This document shows positions 36,401 to 44,791 of a DNA stretch of 64,000 nt, one piece after another; within the stretch, counting starts at the first letter, position 1, and each line of letters starts with the position of its first letter. The position numbers were made by a program, and so were the translations under genes. The stretch spans positions 62,001 to 126,000 of the forward strand of contig NZ_SRXN01000012.1 of NCBI RefSeq assembly GCF_004827385.1. Reading direction: 5' to 3'. Under the pieces are notes generated by a model that did not search any database, was not told the DNA's origin, and worked only from the letters and a program-made list of their open reading frames with translations. The stretch comes from Ensifer sp. MPMI2T (GTDB taxonomy: Bacteria; Pseudomonadota; Alphaproteobacteria; Rhizobiales; Rhizobiaceae).

Positions 36401-38397
36401 ACGGATTGGACCGGCTCGTGGAATGGACAGTCAACGGCAAGGCGAAAGGAACTTACACTTATGATGCGGCTGGCCGGATGCTCTCGAAGACTGGCATGGG
36501 GCGGTACATCTATGCCGGCGACGGTCCGGCACATGGCGTGAAGCGTGTGGAGCGTCCGGATGGTTCAGAAGGCGAATATCGATATGACGCCAATGGCAAC
36601 ATGGTGTTCAGTCCAAAAGGTCTTTTTGAATACTACGCCAACAATTCTGTGCGGCTGATCTACAAATCAAAGGATGCATGGTCACGCTTCTCTTATGCAC
36701 CGGATGGTAGCCGTTACCTGCAGCACTACTCGGAGAACCGTCAGGTCGGAAAAAATCGATTTGTTTCAAATGTTCTCCAGACAGTCTCTGTTGGAGCGTA
36801 TGAGCAAATCCGCGATCTAGGTGGCGCGTTCATCGTCAAGCCTGGCGGTTACCAGAGACACCGTCTGTATTTGTCGGCGGAAGGCGGCGTCGTCGCCGTT
36901 CTCGAACATTCAACGGAGTTTGATCCGCTTGTTTCCGACCCCGATTTTAGAGCGAGGAACGCTGACAAGCCCATCGCCACCGCGATCGTGAGCGTGTCAG
37001 AGCACTATCTCCACAAGGACGAACTCGGTTCGGTTCTCAAGGTGACAGATCAAATGGGGAACGTCGTTTCCGGATATTCCTACGATCCCTGGGGCAAGAA
37101 GACTCAGATTGCCTGGGCTGATAAGGGAAAGCAGGATTTTTCCGAGGGCACATTTCACAGGGGCTTCACAGGTCACGAGCACCTCGACAACCTCGACCTC
37201 ATCCATATGAATGGTCGCGTTTATGATCCAGATCTGGCTCGGTTCGTGTCAGCCGATCCGACCCTTCAGTTCCCGTTGGCTAGCCAGAACTACGATCGCT
37301 ACTCCTACGTCGGCAACAACCCGCTGAAGTTCACGGACCCGACCGGTTTCAGTTGGCTCGGAAAGGTGTTGGGCAAAGCTTGGAACGCTTTCACCCGCCC
37401 GTTTAAGGAAGCTTGGCGCTTCCTGGAGAAGAATTGGCGAACGGTCGTGGTCATCACTGTGTCTGCGGTTATCACCGTCGCTACCGGCGGCGTCGGCGGA
37501 ATCATTTTGGCAGGTGCCATCTCCGGAGGGTTGAGTGCAGCGCTCTATGGAGGAACCATATCCGACGTCCTTGCCGGAGCGGTGAAGGGCGCTGTTTTTG
37601 CGGCAGTGTCGGCGGGGTTCGGAGGCGCTTTGGGGGCCGACGTCGCAGCGGCCTACGGCAATACCGCCGGCTATGTGGCAGGAGCCGCCGGCGCGGGTCT
37701 CGCATCAGGCGTTCAAACTTATATGTCGGGCGGCAATTTTTGGGCCGGATTTGCCAGTGGCGCCCTTATGAAAGCGTTGGCGGGACCGCTACAGAGCAAC
37801 ACGAGGGGGATCGGCACGACATTGTCGATGGCAGCCTTGGGCGGAACCACCAGCGTAATAGGTGGAGGAAAATTCGCCAACGGCGCGGTTTTTGCTGCCT
37901 ATGGATCGATTCTAAGCAATTCATTGAACGAAGGAATGAAAGCCGGGCGAAGCATTGCGAGTTCCTTGGTGGACGCTGGAAGGGAAATCCTCGACACGTT
38001 CACAAAACTATCGACCAGTGCCTATAACACTGCCGTGGGACTAGCGTGGGGCGGGCTTGGATGGGCTTTCGGAGGATCCGCGCCGACCTTTGAGCACAAC
38101 GCGATCGTCTTCCGCAATCATCCCTTCATGAAAACCCGTTGGATCAGCGGGGCCATAACGCTCGGGAATACCATATCGGCCGTCGAGGGCTTCGACGATT
38201 GGAGCCATGAGAAAGTCCACACCTACCAAAGTCAGGCAATGGGCGTCTTCTACTTTCCAGCGAACGTGGCTGGAATGATTGCCTCCGGACTCACCCTTGG
38301 TGCTGGACGATCTGGCTATCATGGTGGGGACATTTTTCACGGAAGAGCCAATGTGATGGAGGGCTCGCCTTTCTCGAACAGACTCTACGGAGACTAG
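30490..38397 (+). CDS. Giant secreted SpvB/FG-GAP/RHS-repeat protein with HExxH C-terminus
   Basis: A 2635-residue polymorphic-toxin-type protein. GTG start with GGGGG upstream, then a Sec signal peptide (WALACFVLLLSS). An SpvB domain follows (GQLNVNLTGSAAYTIPLDLP onward), then about eleven Ca-binding-like FG-GAP/VCBS motifs of the D-D-DG--D type (for example DLDGDGDRDLLY, DINGDGLLDIV), a TcdB-middle-like block at about residues 1180-1340, many YD/RHS repeats, and the RHS core GNNPLKFTDPTGF near residue 2275. The last 350 residues have hydrophobic Gly/Ala-rich segments, then HEKVH (residues 2573-2577) in a domain resembling membrane zinc peptidases with H-E--H-T-QS. It resembles TcB-TcC shells that encapsulate a C-terminal effector. 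Target and release are unknown. Confidence 0.85.
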   Translation: MKYSRWALACFVLLLSSVRSFSETVPGTVEGQLNVNLTGSAAYTIPLDLPSGAAGMTPKLLLTYDSNSGPGQVGLGWSIAGISAITRINRTYFIDKRPGVVDFDDPSDGYPSDALSLDGARLVRAPEGGAFLAKSIDDQTRVWPNGAGFTAKTKAGLTLHFGEGTSSRILTAGGKVKTWALSRIEDTFGNQIVFIYLQRDGDWGVTKIFWTVPKGSLSPADLYDESLLRANAHARLEVAYESGTAVYSIGYLGGEKSSRSLLAKQIVSFVGSSEFRRYEFGYEPIARFGGRRLVSIEEFAAEVGGPRLAYPKSTFTYTDFNPQWNQSSGYELPADFGSYRSLKSGYRMVDLDGDGDRDLLYSAYVDGRSFRRAFRQEAQQWVAFGNLTPPLDFSADTDETDAVFFFDTDGDKKPELFSSKKISGKHLASAHVQDNENWKDAEDLAPPFVLVEERNRVLRTLATVWEGKSRLLAWDVQGGVKAWTVEQGKWTESEVSGYPDTTMPSDIFDGDFDCDGKADVATVSFDKRSVRFMRKDSGGQLELKPLALFDAANEIAAVKQVTNGGCSNLALVMLTKPGISIIGVGTGGTIVERVLPAPESQLSDFKDVFPIDLEGQGEQSVALLLDRGTVGPNITFYRFDPGSKDWNYDPALDYVPSSAESVIDEAYLVAVEDVNDDKRDDFLLLPGQSGITTKALVNDGGVTFKMAVPAVPPIEFAREEKAGASPQFVDLNADGLTDVVGYHVDKDNNQVLNTAQVNTSSGWIGVDGLKLPKPLTHEKGGASGAFVDFNSDGIADFIYAYGDPKDWGAWTIRFDNEGNATAWVPTPGYALPAEARLSDQEAGDLGVRFMDLNGDGRVDIVIARYEANRSFFRRAFLNTGTGWTAAPTAFLPPVPFVSRNRAEIWYETKVLQGDYYRDLRISTGDVNGDGLTDILFRYGHLAKSGTGALFSATPGKAWCLNKDKTVPAEKPGLPAEIIPHPIPTATECAGLYLSTGNGWRAAADPYFPPIKLDVSIREENASVDVADINGDGLLDIVPARLVGSTNAYPAYLNTGSSWAADANFAVPSGALSADKKLTSHRIMDINGDGLLDIAYHRPGPQRGSFVNTGTGWLQAVDSFAPPDAFINEKGEDQGVRLIDVDGNGLPDALRSYRNKAGDLIQTAYLNTGDPSLPSQAVESRADMLKSVANGMGLVTTLNYRSLISPRISALISEDDFYTPSPIPQFPTISHVPTMYAVQQMAYIDSDGSEIATQYKYKGFRFDVPAATVLGFEERTARNFVNGVASGVVETVELYQDYFRNGRSRREAAVIDQVAVSEIINTYQVVETAAASWPKRLVLNSTVTANHDLNGKSTGLTTQKFVYDVHDNASQTCVEYGDGSRTLTKNIYDNSPDLVAPDVLFLGRLVQAEISQFRTTAPVACDDLLEGATGVLPSEVVTNSAGFTYDIKRDAKGKFDPTSTGILKQEIANLGHPLAVTKSYEHDRFGNVITETATTKDLPARRTLTQYDPMGRFKISETNALGHRVTYEHSSLLGVAIKMTDANDVSAESQYDGFGRLTATISPTGLKSADLQRFTSGPNVSGREVAFEQIQKVGDLPEIKSYFDYQGRVLRTEKAGKSKGAIRRVFQDSKYDARGRASAITLPYFEGETVYEGVTEFDNLDRPTRTIAPDGAVTQTIYDGLLTTLKDANGKLLIKRVNEKGLTVETTDNLKGLLRFEYGAGDRVLRTVQPDGLVLVHEYDQVGNKVRSSDPDLGRWEYAFNGFGEIVWQRDAKGQITTVEYDLLGRPTYRHMPDKLDEFTYDKAAFGVGKPSAVSSSDGYEERFTYDGKGRLSRKATRVTGELFSTSVTYDRYDRIVQTYYPGNYVVTNEYDEFGYLSQVRANDPLKPFGDQHKTFWQAGERDQYGRIVSERLGNGATSIYTFDPLKGNLSHISSGTDDENIADIHLEYDLVGNLLSKDHRTEKRKEEFSYDGLDRLVEWTVNGKAKGTYTYDAAGRMLSKTGMGRYIYAGDGPAHGVKRVERPDGSEGEYRYDANGNMVFSPKGLFEYYANNSVRLIYKSKDAWSRFSYAPDGSRYLQHYSENRQVGKNRFVSNVLQTVSVGAYEQIRDLGGAFIVKPGGYQRHRLYLSAEGGVVAVLEHSTEFDPLVSDPDFRARNADKPIATAIVSVSEHYLHKDELGSVLKVTDQMGNVVSGYSYDPWGKKTQIAWADKGKQDFSEGTFHRGFTGHEHLDNLDLIHMNGRVYDPDLARFVSADPTLQFPLASQNYDRYSYVGNNPLKFTDPTGFSWLGKVLGKAWNAFTRPFKEAWRFLEKNWRTVVVITVSAVITVATGGVGGIILAGAISGGLSAALYGGTISDVLAGAVKGAVFAAVSAGFGGALGADVAAAYGNTAGYVAGAAGAGLASGVQTYMSGGNFWAGFASGALMKALAGPLQSNTRGIGTTLSMAALGGTTSVIGGGKFANGAVFAAYGSILSNSLNEGMKAGRSIASSLVDAGREILDTFTKLSTSAYNTAVGLAWGGLGWAFGGSAPTFEHNAIVFRNHPFMKTRWISGAITLGNTISAVEGFDDWSHEKVHTYQSQAMGVFYFPANVAGMIASGLTLGAGRSGYHGGDIFHGRANVMEGSPFSNRLYGD

Positions 38398-38809
38398 ATG
38401 AGCCAAGAAAAGTCACGAAGTCGCGAACTCGCTTCATCCAAAGGAAAAACGCTCGCAGCCGAAGTTATTTCGGGCTTAGACAATCGATAATGGGTCGCGC
38501 CGCGGCCCCCATTCGTTAGTCGTCATTACATGGGCCATATGCGGATGTCCCGCCAGTCTAACCCAGCAGGTTGAATGGCTGCATTCCGCCGGTCCGCTGA
38601 AGAAGCCGACTGTTACTTCATCATTGGAGCTTCTGGTTTGAAACGTGCACGTCAACATTGAACGCAAACGACCTTCGCTCGGTATTCGGAGCGAGCTTTC
38701 GCAATGTCCGGTCAGATTCTCCTGCCAGCCGCCGTCACATCAATAGGAAACGCGTGATCGCCGAACCTACGTCCGATAAATCAGAAACATATGCTGTGAG
38801 GATTATAGT
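38398..38809. other. Stretch after the RHS gene, possible immunity position
   Basis: 412 bp. A 30-codon ORF begins with an ATG directly at the RHS stop (38398-38490), too short and featureless to be credited as an immunity gene. Otherwise no gene is seen. The right end contains GAGGA before the TTG start of the next gene. Confidence 0.35.
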
Positions 38810-39409
38810 TTGACTGATCAGCAGCAGCCTCTGCCGCCTGACGAGGAGTATACAATGATGACCTTCATGCAGAATGGCGCACTGCAGTGGGGGCACTCCG
38901 ATCTTCTAGCTGTTGGGCATGACGCTCAGTTCGCACGCGTCGCCGAAATGTCGGCCTATTTTTCCATTCGCGGCGACAAAGGGGGCGGCCGTATGGCCGC
39001 CGCAGTGTGGGTGATCCTACCGCCTTGGGTTTCTGAGAGCGAAGAGACTGCTCTGGACCAGTTGCGACTGGGCGTTGATGCCGCAATAACAAAGGTATCT
39101 AGCGGAACAGCACCGGAGAAAATTCGCGACGAGGCCTTCTCGTTCCTTTCGCTGCACATCATGCCGAGTTACGATGGCGACGCTCTTGTCCGCCTGCTGT
39201 CATCCGCGCCCGCTAAGACTGGCGTCATTGTCGCCGAAGCGTCGCTACCGTCTGTCCCAAACCAAAATCCCCACAGGCTCGCAGCTGGAAGAGACACTGC
39301 GCACAGCCCATCTTCATCAACTTCTCGTGGAGGTCGATGCACTCTGTCAGGCCAACAACTGCTACGTCGCGTTGGACTCCGGCTTTCTTGCGCCATTGCG
39401 CAAAGATGA
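38810..39409 (+). CDS. N-terminal fragment of a frameshifted CHAT-family protein
   Basis: This frame starts with TTG at 38810 behind GAGGA (spacing about 7). The first 150 residues look like genuine protein (MQNGALQWGHSDLLAVGHD, AAVWVILPPWVSESEET, FLSLHIMPSYDGDALVRLLS), but I recognise no domain. From about 39260 the translation turns into shadow-like sequence, while natural protein sequence begins in the +1 frame of the next ORF. The simplest reading is one gene with a +1 shift (one extra base) around the A/C runs at 39258-39272. The alternative is two separate overlapping genes. It should be read together with the following entry. Confidence 0.6.
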   Translation: MTDQQQPLPPDEEYTMMTFMQNGALQWGHSDLLAVGHDAQFARVAEMSAYFSIRGDKGGGRMAAAVWVILPPWVSESEETALDQLRLGVDAAITKVSSGTAPEKIRDEAFSFLSLHIMPSYDGDALVRLLSSAPAKTGVIVAEASLPSVPNQNPHRLAAGRDTAHSPSSSTSRGGRCTLSGQQLLRRVGLRLSCAIAQR

Positions 39410-42400
39410 TCTGGCTCTTCTGATGTCCGTCGGCGATGCGGGATTCGTGTCAGGCGTCCCCGCTGATGAGGAACTTCCCGACCCCGAAAAGATCTTAGAA
39501 GACGTATCTCGCTGGACAGATGCCGTCAAAGCTGGCCAGATCGGTAGCGTAATCGCCGAAATCGATGCAGACGCCAGCCTGTCAGATCGGCAACGTTTCT
39601 TTCTGAAGCTCGAATTTTTCTCCACTGCCGGTATCCATGATCAAATGCGCGGCTTGCTACGGGCAAGTCCCCAGATGCTGGTCGATCTCCCTGTTCAGCA
39701 GGCCTTGGCAATTGCGCGCTTGTCGGAAGATGCAGACGACGATGACTTCGCGGAATCGCTGATCGTCCAATGCCTTCCTCGCATACGCAACGAGGAGGAT
39801 TTTCACAGCGCGCTCAACACGTCGCTCCAACTTCGAAGCCAGGCTTTGAGGTCATCGGTGATCGAAGCATATCGGCGGCTTCATCCAAATGCACTGGCCC
39901 TTAAACGGCTTGGTGTACTCGAAGCAGCGCGCGCGGGCCGCTACGACGAGGCGGTTGCAGTTCTTGCCTCCATTCCAGATGCGCATACGACCGAAGAAGC
40001 GCGCATGTATGCACTTCTCGCCGACGGCACGAGCAAACCCGGGTGGGATCCCCAGGCCGTCCATGCGATGGTGATGCGCGAAGTGCAGCATCTCGCCGGA
40101 TATGCCGGCGTCGAGATTGCTCTCCAACTCGAACGCCATGGGCGAAGATCTGAGAGCTGCAATTTTCTTCTTCAGCGCGGTGAGGATCTCACAAGTCGCG
40201 AATTGCTCCTCCTCATCCGGTTAATCGGTACGGCGCTGCAGGCCGCCAGCATGCCGGCCTCAGACCCTCTCGTTGAGAGAATCATCGATCGTTCGATCGC
40301 CTATTTGGCCGCCCATCCTGATAATGGACCCGTCAGGACCCAACTTGCCGACCTGCTGGGACCGACAATGACTGCGACGGACGGCGTCGCGATGTTAGTC
40401 AAGGCCTTACTCAAACGTGCTGATAAACAACCTACTATTCATCAGCGGCCCAAGGTCGCCGATCGCGCGCTTCCCATCCCTGCGGACGAGACCAAGCCGC
40501 ACATAGAGCGCATTTGGAGATGGCTCCGCGAGAAAGGAAACGGCATGTGGGTTGTCGGGCAGCACACGTTGCCAACGGACATGCTTGACGTTTCGGCAGA
40601 TCGGCTGATTGCCGCAATTTTGCATCAGGTCGACTACGCCGGGAGTAGAATTGCTGATGAGAACGATCTCAACGTGCTGAACCTCTATATGGCGGCTGCC
40701 AGCGCGATTGCGCCGCTCGCCAACGAGCCCGACGAAGACCTGACAGTTGTCCGAACCGTGGGCAACAAACTCGCTCTGGCGGGCAAAGGTCAGGCGGCGC
40801 GCGATGTCGCTGAATTCATCATCATCAATAGTGGCGAGCGACCGGAACGACATCGCCAGGCACTATTCAGCTTTGCGGATATCTATGCCCGGGTCGGAAT
40901 GCGTATCGAGGCTATGGTGGCGCTTGCTGCAGCTCTGGAGACGGGTGCAAAGACGTCCTGGGACCAGATCTGGTTCGAGACAAACCTATTGTTCCGGCTG
41001 CTTCGTGATGCCGGGATGGCCAGACTGGCAATTCCATACCTTGATCGCTCCCGCCTAGCCCTTGAAGAAATCGGCGCTGCTGATCGCGACGGTTACCGGC
41101 TCGAAACAATGGCTTTGCAGGCTATAACTGCGGCATTCGACAGCGAAGGTGGCTCCGATGAAAAACTAGCTGCCCTGATCAAGGCTGCCTGTTCCAATGC
41201 TGAGATAGTCCTCGCCCGCAATGACGATCTCCTGCCAATTGCAATGGTGTTAAACAGACTGATTCACATGGGAAGCCCTCGCGGCCTCACAGCCGTATTC
41301 CCAGCCGAACAGCTGCTTGATCGTCTCCTGACGGCAATCCCTGAAGCGCAGCGGCCGATGATCCGCGCGGCAGGTCGGTCGCCGACACTCGCAGACATCG
41401 CGGCGGTAGCGCGCAGCATTGATGATGCACGATACGCCGCGGACGTCGGCTACGATCTCAGGAATCTGCGTATCATGACGCGGACGCTCATCGGAAGCGC
41501 CGTGACAGAGGTTGAGCCCGAGGCTTTGACCTATGCGGTGGAAGCATCTGCCGACCGTGCGATCCTCGTGCGGACCGCTGACGGAAAGCCAGTCCAGACG
41601 GAGCGACTACTTGCCCGTGAGAGCGCGCCCTATGAGGCTGCGTTAGAGCTCAGTCGGCTCGGCGCCGGGATCGTAGGCATGGCCATGTTCGAGAAGCGCC
41701 TGGCCACCATTGAGTTTGAGAACGGTGATATCAGCGACGTAACGCTTGAGGAGAAGGAGAAATTTTCCGCCGAGGCGTTGCAGCGATGGAGCGAGCGGTT
41801 CCCGAAGGACTATTCGCTGGACGCGCTTAGCCGGGACGAAATGCGCGCCAGCGTTATGGACCTTGGCGTCACTAAATTGCCTAAACGATCGATCATTGTA
41901 GAGGATGCGCGTCTCCAGCGTTTCCCCCCTAACCTTCTAACGATTGATGGCAACTACGCAGGATTCGAGCACGCGATCGCCATAACGCCGTCGCTCGAAT
42001 GGCTCATGGCGTCACGACGACTCGACCGAACAGGCAACGGAACTGCACGCATGTGGATCCCGACCTCGCCCCCCAGCTACGAGCCCGGTCCCCTAACGTT
42101 GATGGCGGATGAAGTGGCCCCTGAGCTCGCCTCTCACAGCATTGTTCTTGAGCGTGGCGAACAGCCCTCCGCTGGATTTGCCGACGCCGACGTAGCAATT
42201 GTCGGTGCCCATGGTGGTTTGGCCGAAGTGAACCGCTATTTCCGATCACTCAGCAATGACAGCCATAGTGTGACTGAGATTGCACAGGTGGCGGAGGTAA
42301 CACGCAAAGCCAGGCTCACCATACTGTTCGTGTGCTCAGGTGGTCGTATCGATCCACACCCTGAAACCGGCATGGCCATCGGCTTGGCAAAGCAAATCCT

Positions 42401-42632
42401 GGCGAGGGGAAGCGCAGCCGTAATCGGCCCAGCATGGCCTATCCCGTTCTTCGTGGCGCAGCCTTGGCTTGCCGGCTTCTTTACCGCGTGGCGACGAGGA
42501 GCAATGGTACTGGACGCCTGCCACGCGGCAAACCTGCACGTGGCTAGGCTGACGAGTTGGGACCCGAAACGGGCTTTAGCCATGTCGGTTTATGGGGATC
42601 CCTTTATCCGACACGACAACAGCTTCAGCTAA
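39174..42632 (+). CDS. Large helical protein with C-terminal CHAT protease domain
   Basis: The open frame is 1152 codons, with genuine sequence from about 39260 (SQTKIPTGSQLEETLRTAHL). The body of about 850 residues is alpha-helical and TPR-like (for example RRLHPNALALKRLGVLEAAR, ADIYARVGMRIEAMVALAAA). The C-terminal 250 residues form a caspase-like CHAT domain: catalytic His in VAIVGAHGG (residue 1013) and Cys in LFVCSGG (residue 1054), followed by GSAAVIGPAWPIP and VLDACHAAN. TPR-CHAT proteins act as proteases in bacterial conflict systems. No recognisable activator gene is adjacent. The apparent frameshift at about 39260 joins it to the ORF starting at 38810; GTG 39327 is an in-frame alternative start without a ribosome site. 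Confidence 0.75.
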   Translation: MATLLSACCHPRPLRLASLSPKRRYRLSQTKIPTGSQLEETLRTAHLHQLLVEVDALCQANNCYVALDSGFLAPLRKDDLALLMSVGDAGFVSGVPADEELPDPEKILEDVSRWTDAVKAGQIGSVIAEIDADASLSDRQRFFLKLEFFSTAGIHDQMRGLLRASPQMLVDLPVQQALAIARLSEDADDDDFAESLIVQCLPRIRNEEDFHSALNTSLQLRSQALRSSVIEAYRRLHPNALALKRLGVLEAARAGRYDEAVAVLASIPDAHTTEEARMYALLADGTSKPGWDPQAVHAMVMREVQHLAGYAGVEIALQLERHGRRSESCNFLLQRGEDLTSRELLLLIRLIGTALQAASMPASDPLVERIIDRSIAYLAAHPDNGPVRTQLADLLGPTMTATDGVAMLVKALLKRADKQPTIHQRPKVADRALPIPADETKPHIERIWRWLREKGNGMWVVGQHTLPTDMLDVSADRLIAAILHQVDYAGSRIADENDLNVLNLYMAAASAIAPLANEPDEDLTVVRTVGNKLALAGKGQAARDVAEFIIINSGERPERHRQALFSFADIYARVGMRIEAMVALAAALETGAKTSWDQIWFETNLLFRLLRDAGMARLAIPYLDRSRLALEEIGAADRDGYRLETMALQAITAAFDSEGGSDEKLAALIKAACSNAEIVLARNDDLLPIAMVLNRLIHMGSPRGLTAVFPAEQLLDRLLTAIPEAQRPMIRAAGRSPTLADIAAVARSIDDARYAADVGYDLRNLRIMTRTLIGSAVTEVEPEALTYAVEASADRAILVRTADGKPVQTERLLARESAPYEAALELSRLGAGIVGMAMFEKRLATIEFENGDISDVTLEEKEKFSAEALQRWSERFPKDYSLDALSRDEMRASVMDLGVTKLPKRSIIVEDARLQRFPPNLLTIDGNYAGFEHAIAITPSLEWLMASRRLDRTGNGTARMWIPTSPPSYEPGPLTLMADEVAPELASHSIVLERGEQPSAGFADADVAIVGAHGGLAEVNRYFRSLSNDSHSVTEIAQVAEVTRKARLTILFVCSGGRIDPHPETGMAIGLAKQILARGSAAVIGPAWPIPFFVAQPWLAGFFTAWRRGAMVLDACHAANLHVARLTSWDPKRALAMSVYGDPFIRHDNSFS

Positions 42633-42922
42633 GGAGACTCCCTTTGCTGAGCTCAACGCCGACATCACCGTGGCTGCGGGTAGCCTTCTTAACAAGGTGA
42701 ACACTCATCAACGCAGATGAACCGCCCAGAGCTCGCCCCCTGCTCCTCCCACTCGTAGCCAGCAAAGAACCGCAAGCCGATCGGCGACACTACATTCCGC
42801 GACCTAGCCACGCTGATGCAGGACGTATGAAACATCCCACAGGCTCGAACCATGCGATCACCGGTGCTCGTTCCTTGTGATGCCGTGTGGGTACCCCTAT
42901 TCCCGAAGGTCGATCGAAGTGA
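42633..42922. other. Gap after the CHAT gene
   Basis: 290 bp between convergent genes, with no supported ORF. Short peptide-like stretches around 42770-42850 could be a decayed remnant, but I cannot assign it. Confidence 0.3.
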
Positions 42923-44791
42923 TTATATCAAAGCGGCTTGGTGTTCTCGCCGACGGAGAACGAGAAGCTCTATGGCTTCATTCGAGCTCAATATTCTTGG
43001 ATTCCCAAAACCATCCCAATATTTTTCATTTTCTGATCCGGTCCATTCGATGAATGGCGTAACAACGTAGTGAATAAATTCGCTTACATCACTATAATCG
43101 TAATTGGTCCCTTTTTGATTCTCTTTTAAAAACTCAGCGAGGGACTGCGCCTGAGTTATCTTTTCCTCAAGGAGCTCATTGCGGCGATCGATTGTTTTCT
43201 TGCTCCCGATCTCAAAATCGAGCGGAAGTTCCATTGACAAGCACTCAAGAACATAGAGCCTCTCGCCAATCCTAACAGCCGCATCTATCTCCCGCTTCCG
43301 ACCGCCATATTCTTTAATGACCAGGTGGTCAAAGTTGAAACCAGCCGCCCCGAGACCAGCGCGAAATTCGTCTTCAAACACTGTTCCGTGCTGTGTCGTC
43401 TTATGCTTCACACCAACAAATTTCTTCTGGAGGATCTCTGGAAGATTGTCAAAAATCATCAAGAAACCGCCTGGCTCCGAGACAAGGAATGGTAGCGGGC
43501 CACCGCTCCATAGAGATATTCTCGATCTCATCTCGTCTGAAAGAACAATATCATCCAAAACGGCGAGCGCTTCATCTTTGCCGATATGGTAATCCGGACT
43601 GAACGCCGATCTACTTATTGTGGCAACGACCGAACCCAAAGTCTCGCGAGGCATGTTCACCCTCATGTAGCCGACATTGAGCAGACCGATGGCAACCTTC
43701 TTAAACGCTATGAGAGCCTCAGGGTTATCGTCATCGATTGGTCCTTCCGGATAATTTCCGATCAGCGCTAATGCGCCCAGCGTCGAAGAGAAGCCTTTCA
43801 ATGAGTATTTGAACCGCTCTTCAAAATGAGGAGCTAGAAACGCGTGCAGCCTTGTAAATGCATCGAGATCGATCCAAACCATCGTAAAATTTGAGACGTA
43901 TGTGTCTGGCACATCAGCCCCAAGGTTATTTAAAACCTCACCGGTCGGCTCTTGCCAAAAGTTGTAGGCTGGAACACGTTGATTATTCCCGGGTTGATCA
44001 CGATACGATGGACCGCGCAACCACACTCCTGCAAGAGTAGACAAGGGAGCGCCCCGGGTTACCCTCGAGTCAAAACTTGAAATGAGTCTCCCGACATCTT
44101 CGTCGCCAAAATAATTCCAATCACCATCGGGAGTGAAGGCCAAGCGGCGCCCCTTTCCGACCGAGCGCATCATCGCCGTTACTCTCCAGTATTGATATGC
44201 TAGACCCTCAATCAGAAAGAGGTCGTATAGATCGGTCGATTTGAAGTCCGTTACAACCCACATGGGCACCGCCGCAATAGCATCAGAAAATTGTGAAAAG
44301 ACGAGATCTGCATCGTCGCCCGCCACGGCCCGAAGTGCCTTTTCGGTAAAGCCGCCATAGATCCTGCTCGGAGCGACCTCAGTGGTGAGCTCCATTTCCC
44401 AGGCCGCTCTCGCGTTCGCGTGTTTGAATATCGCGAGTTCGGTAATCCGGCGAACGAGAGCCACCGTTACTGAATCACCGTGCTCAAAGCTTAGGCTGAG
44501 ATCGAGCCTCCGGTAGAGGTGGATCCAGAACCGAACTGAATGGCTCTGAAGAACATCCGCCATCGGCGCCTCCAATAAGCCGAGTAGCCGTCTTCCTAAT
44601 TCCCACGGATCTTCAACTGCCGAACCAGCTCTAGCTATCTCTTCGACAACAAACCTTCGCCTGATCATCTCGGCGTGACGAATTTTTTCCTCGATGATTC
44701 CTGGGCCGTTACTCATTAAGTATTCAATAGTTATTTTTTCAAAATTCGAATAATTCACGATCAGCTCCTGTAATTGGAGAGCAACTAACAT
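42923..44791 (-). CDS. Orphan protein with restriction-nuclease-like C-terminal domain
   Basis: A 622-residue protein that I do not recognise as a whole. The N-terminal 450 residues are mixed helical without a known motif. The last 160 residues look like a PD-(D/E)XK-type fold: TVFEDEFRAGLGAAGFNFDH (helix with Glu), RKREIDAAVRIGERLYVLEC (Asp, then Glu after a short hairpin; the usual Lys position holds Cys), then a helix. If active it would be a nuclease with an altered site. Codon use is clearly more AT-rich than its neighbours, a sign of separate transfer. The ATG at 44791 with GGAAGG upstream is preferred over a TTG ten codons earlier. It is divergent from the Z1 operon. Confidence 0.6.
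   Translation of the reverse strand: MLVALQLQELIVNYSNFEKITIEYLMSNGPGIIEEKIRHAEMIRRRFVVEEIARAGSAVEDPWELGRRLLGLLEAPMADVLQSHSVRFWIHLYRRLDLSLSFEHGDSVTVALVRRITELAIFKHANARAAWEMELTTEVAPSRIYGGFTEKALRAVAGDDADLVFSQFSDAIAAVPMWVVTDFKSTDLYDLFLIEGLAYQYWRVTAMMRSVGKGRRLAFTPDGDWNYFGDEDVGRLISSFDSRVTRGAPLSTLAGVWLRGPSYRDQPGNNQRVPAYNFWQEPTGEVLNNLGADVPDTYVSNFTMVWIDLDAFTRLHAFLAPHFEERFKYSLKGFSSTLGALALIGNYPEGPIDDDNPEALIAFKKVAIGLLNVGYMRVNMPRETLGSVVATISRSAFSPDYHIGKDEALAVLDDIVLSDEMRSRISLWSGGPLPFLVSEPGGFLMIFDNLPEILQKKFVGVKHKTTQHGTVFEDEFRAGLGAAGFNFDHLVIKEYGGRKREIDAAVRIGERLYVLECLSMELPLDFEIGSKKTIDRRNELLEEKITQAQSLAEFLKENQKGTNYDYSDVSEFIHYVVTPFIEWTGSENEKYWDGFGNPRILSSNEAIELLVLRRREHQAALI

Noticed and set aside
38398..38490. A 30-codon ORF starting at the RHS stop as immunity gene
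   Set aside because: Too short, no hydrophobic or acidic character typical of immunity proteins, no separate ribosome site.
42633..42922. Possible decayed transposase remnant
   Set aside because: Only short peptide-like stretches in one frame; I could not match any family motif, so no element is reported.
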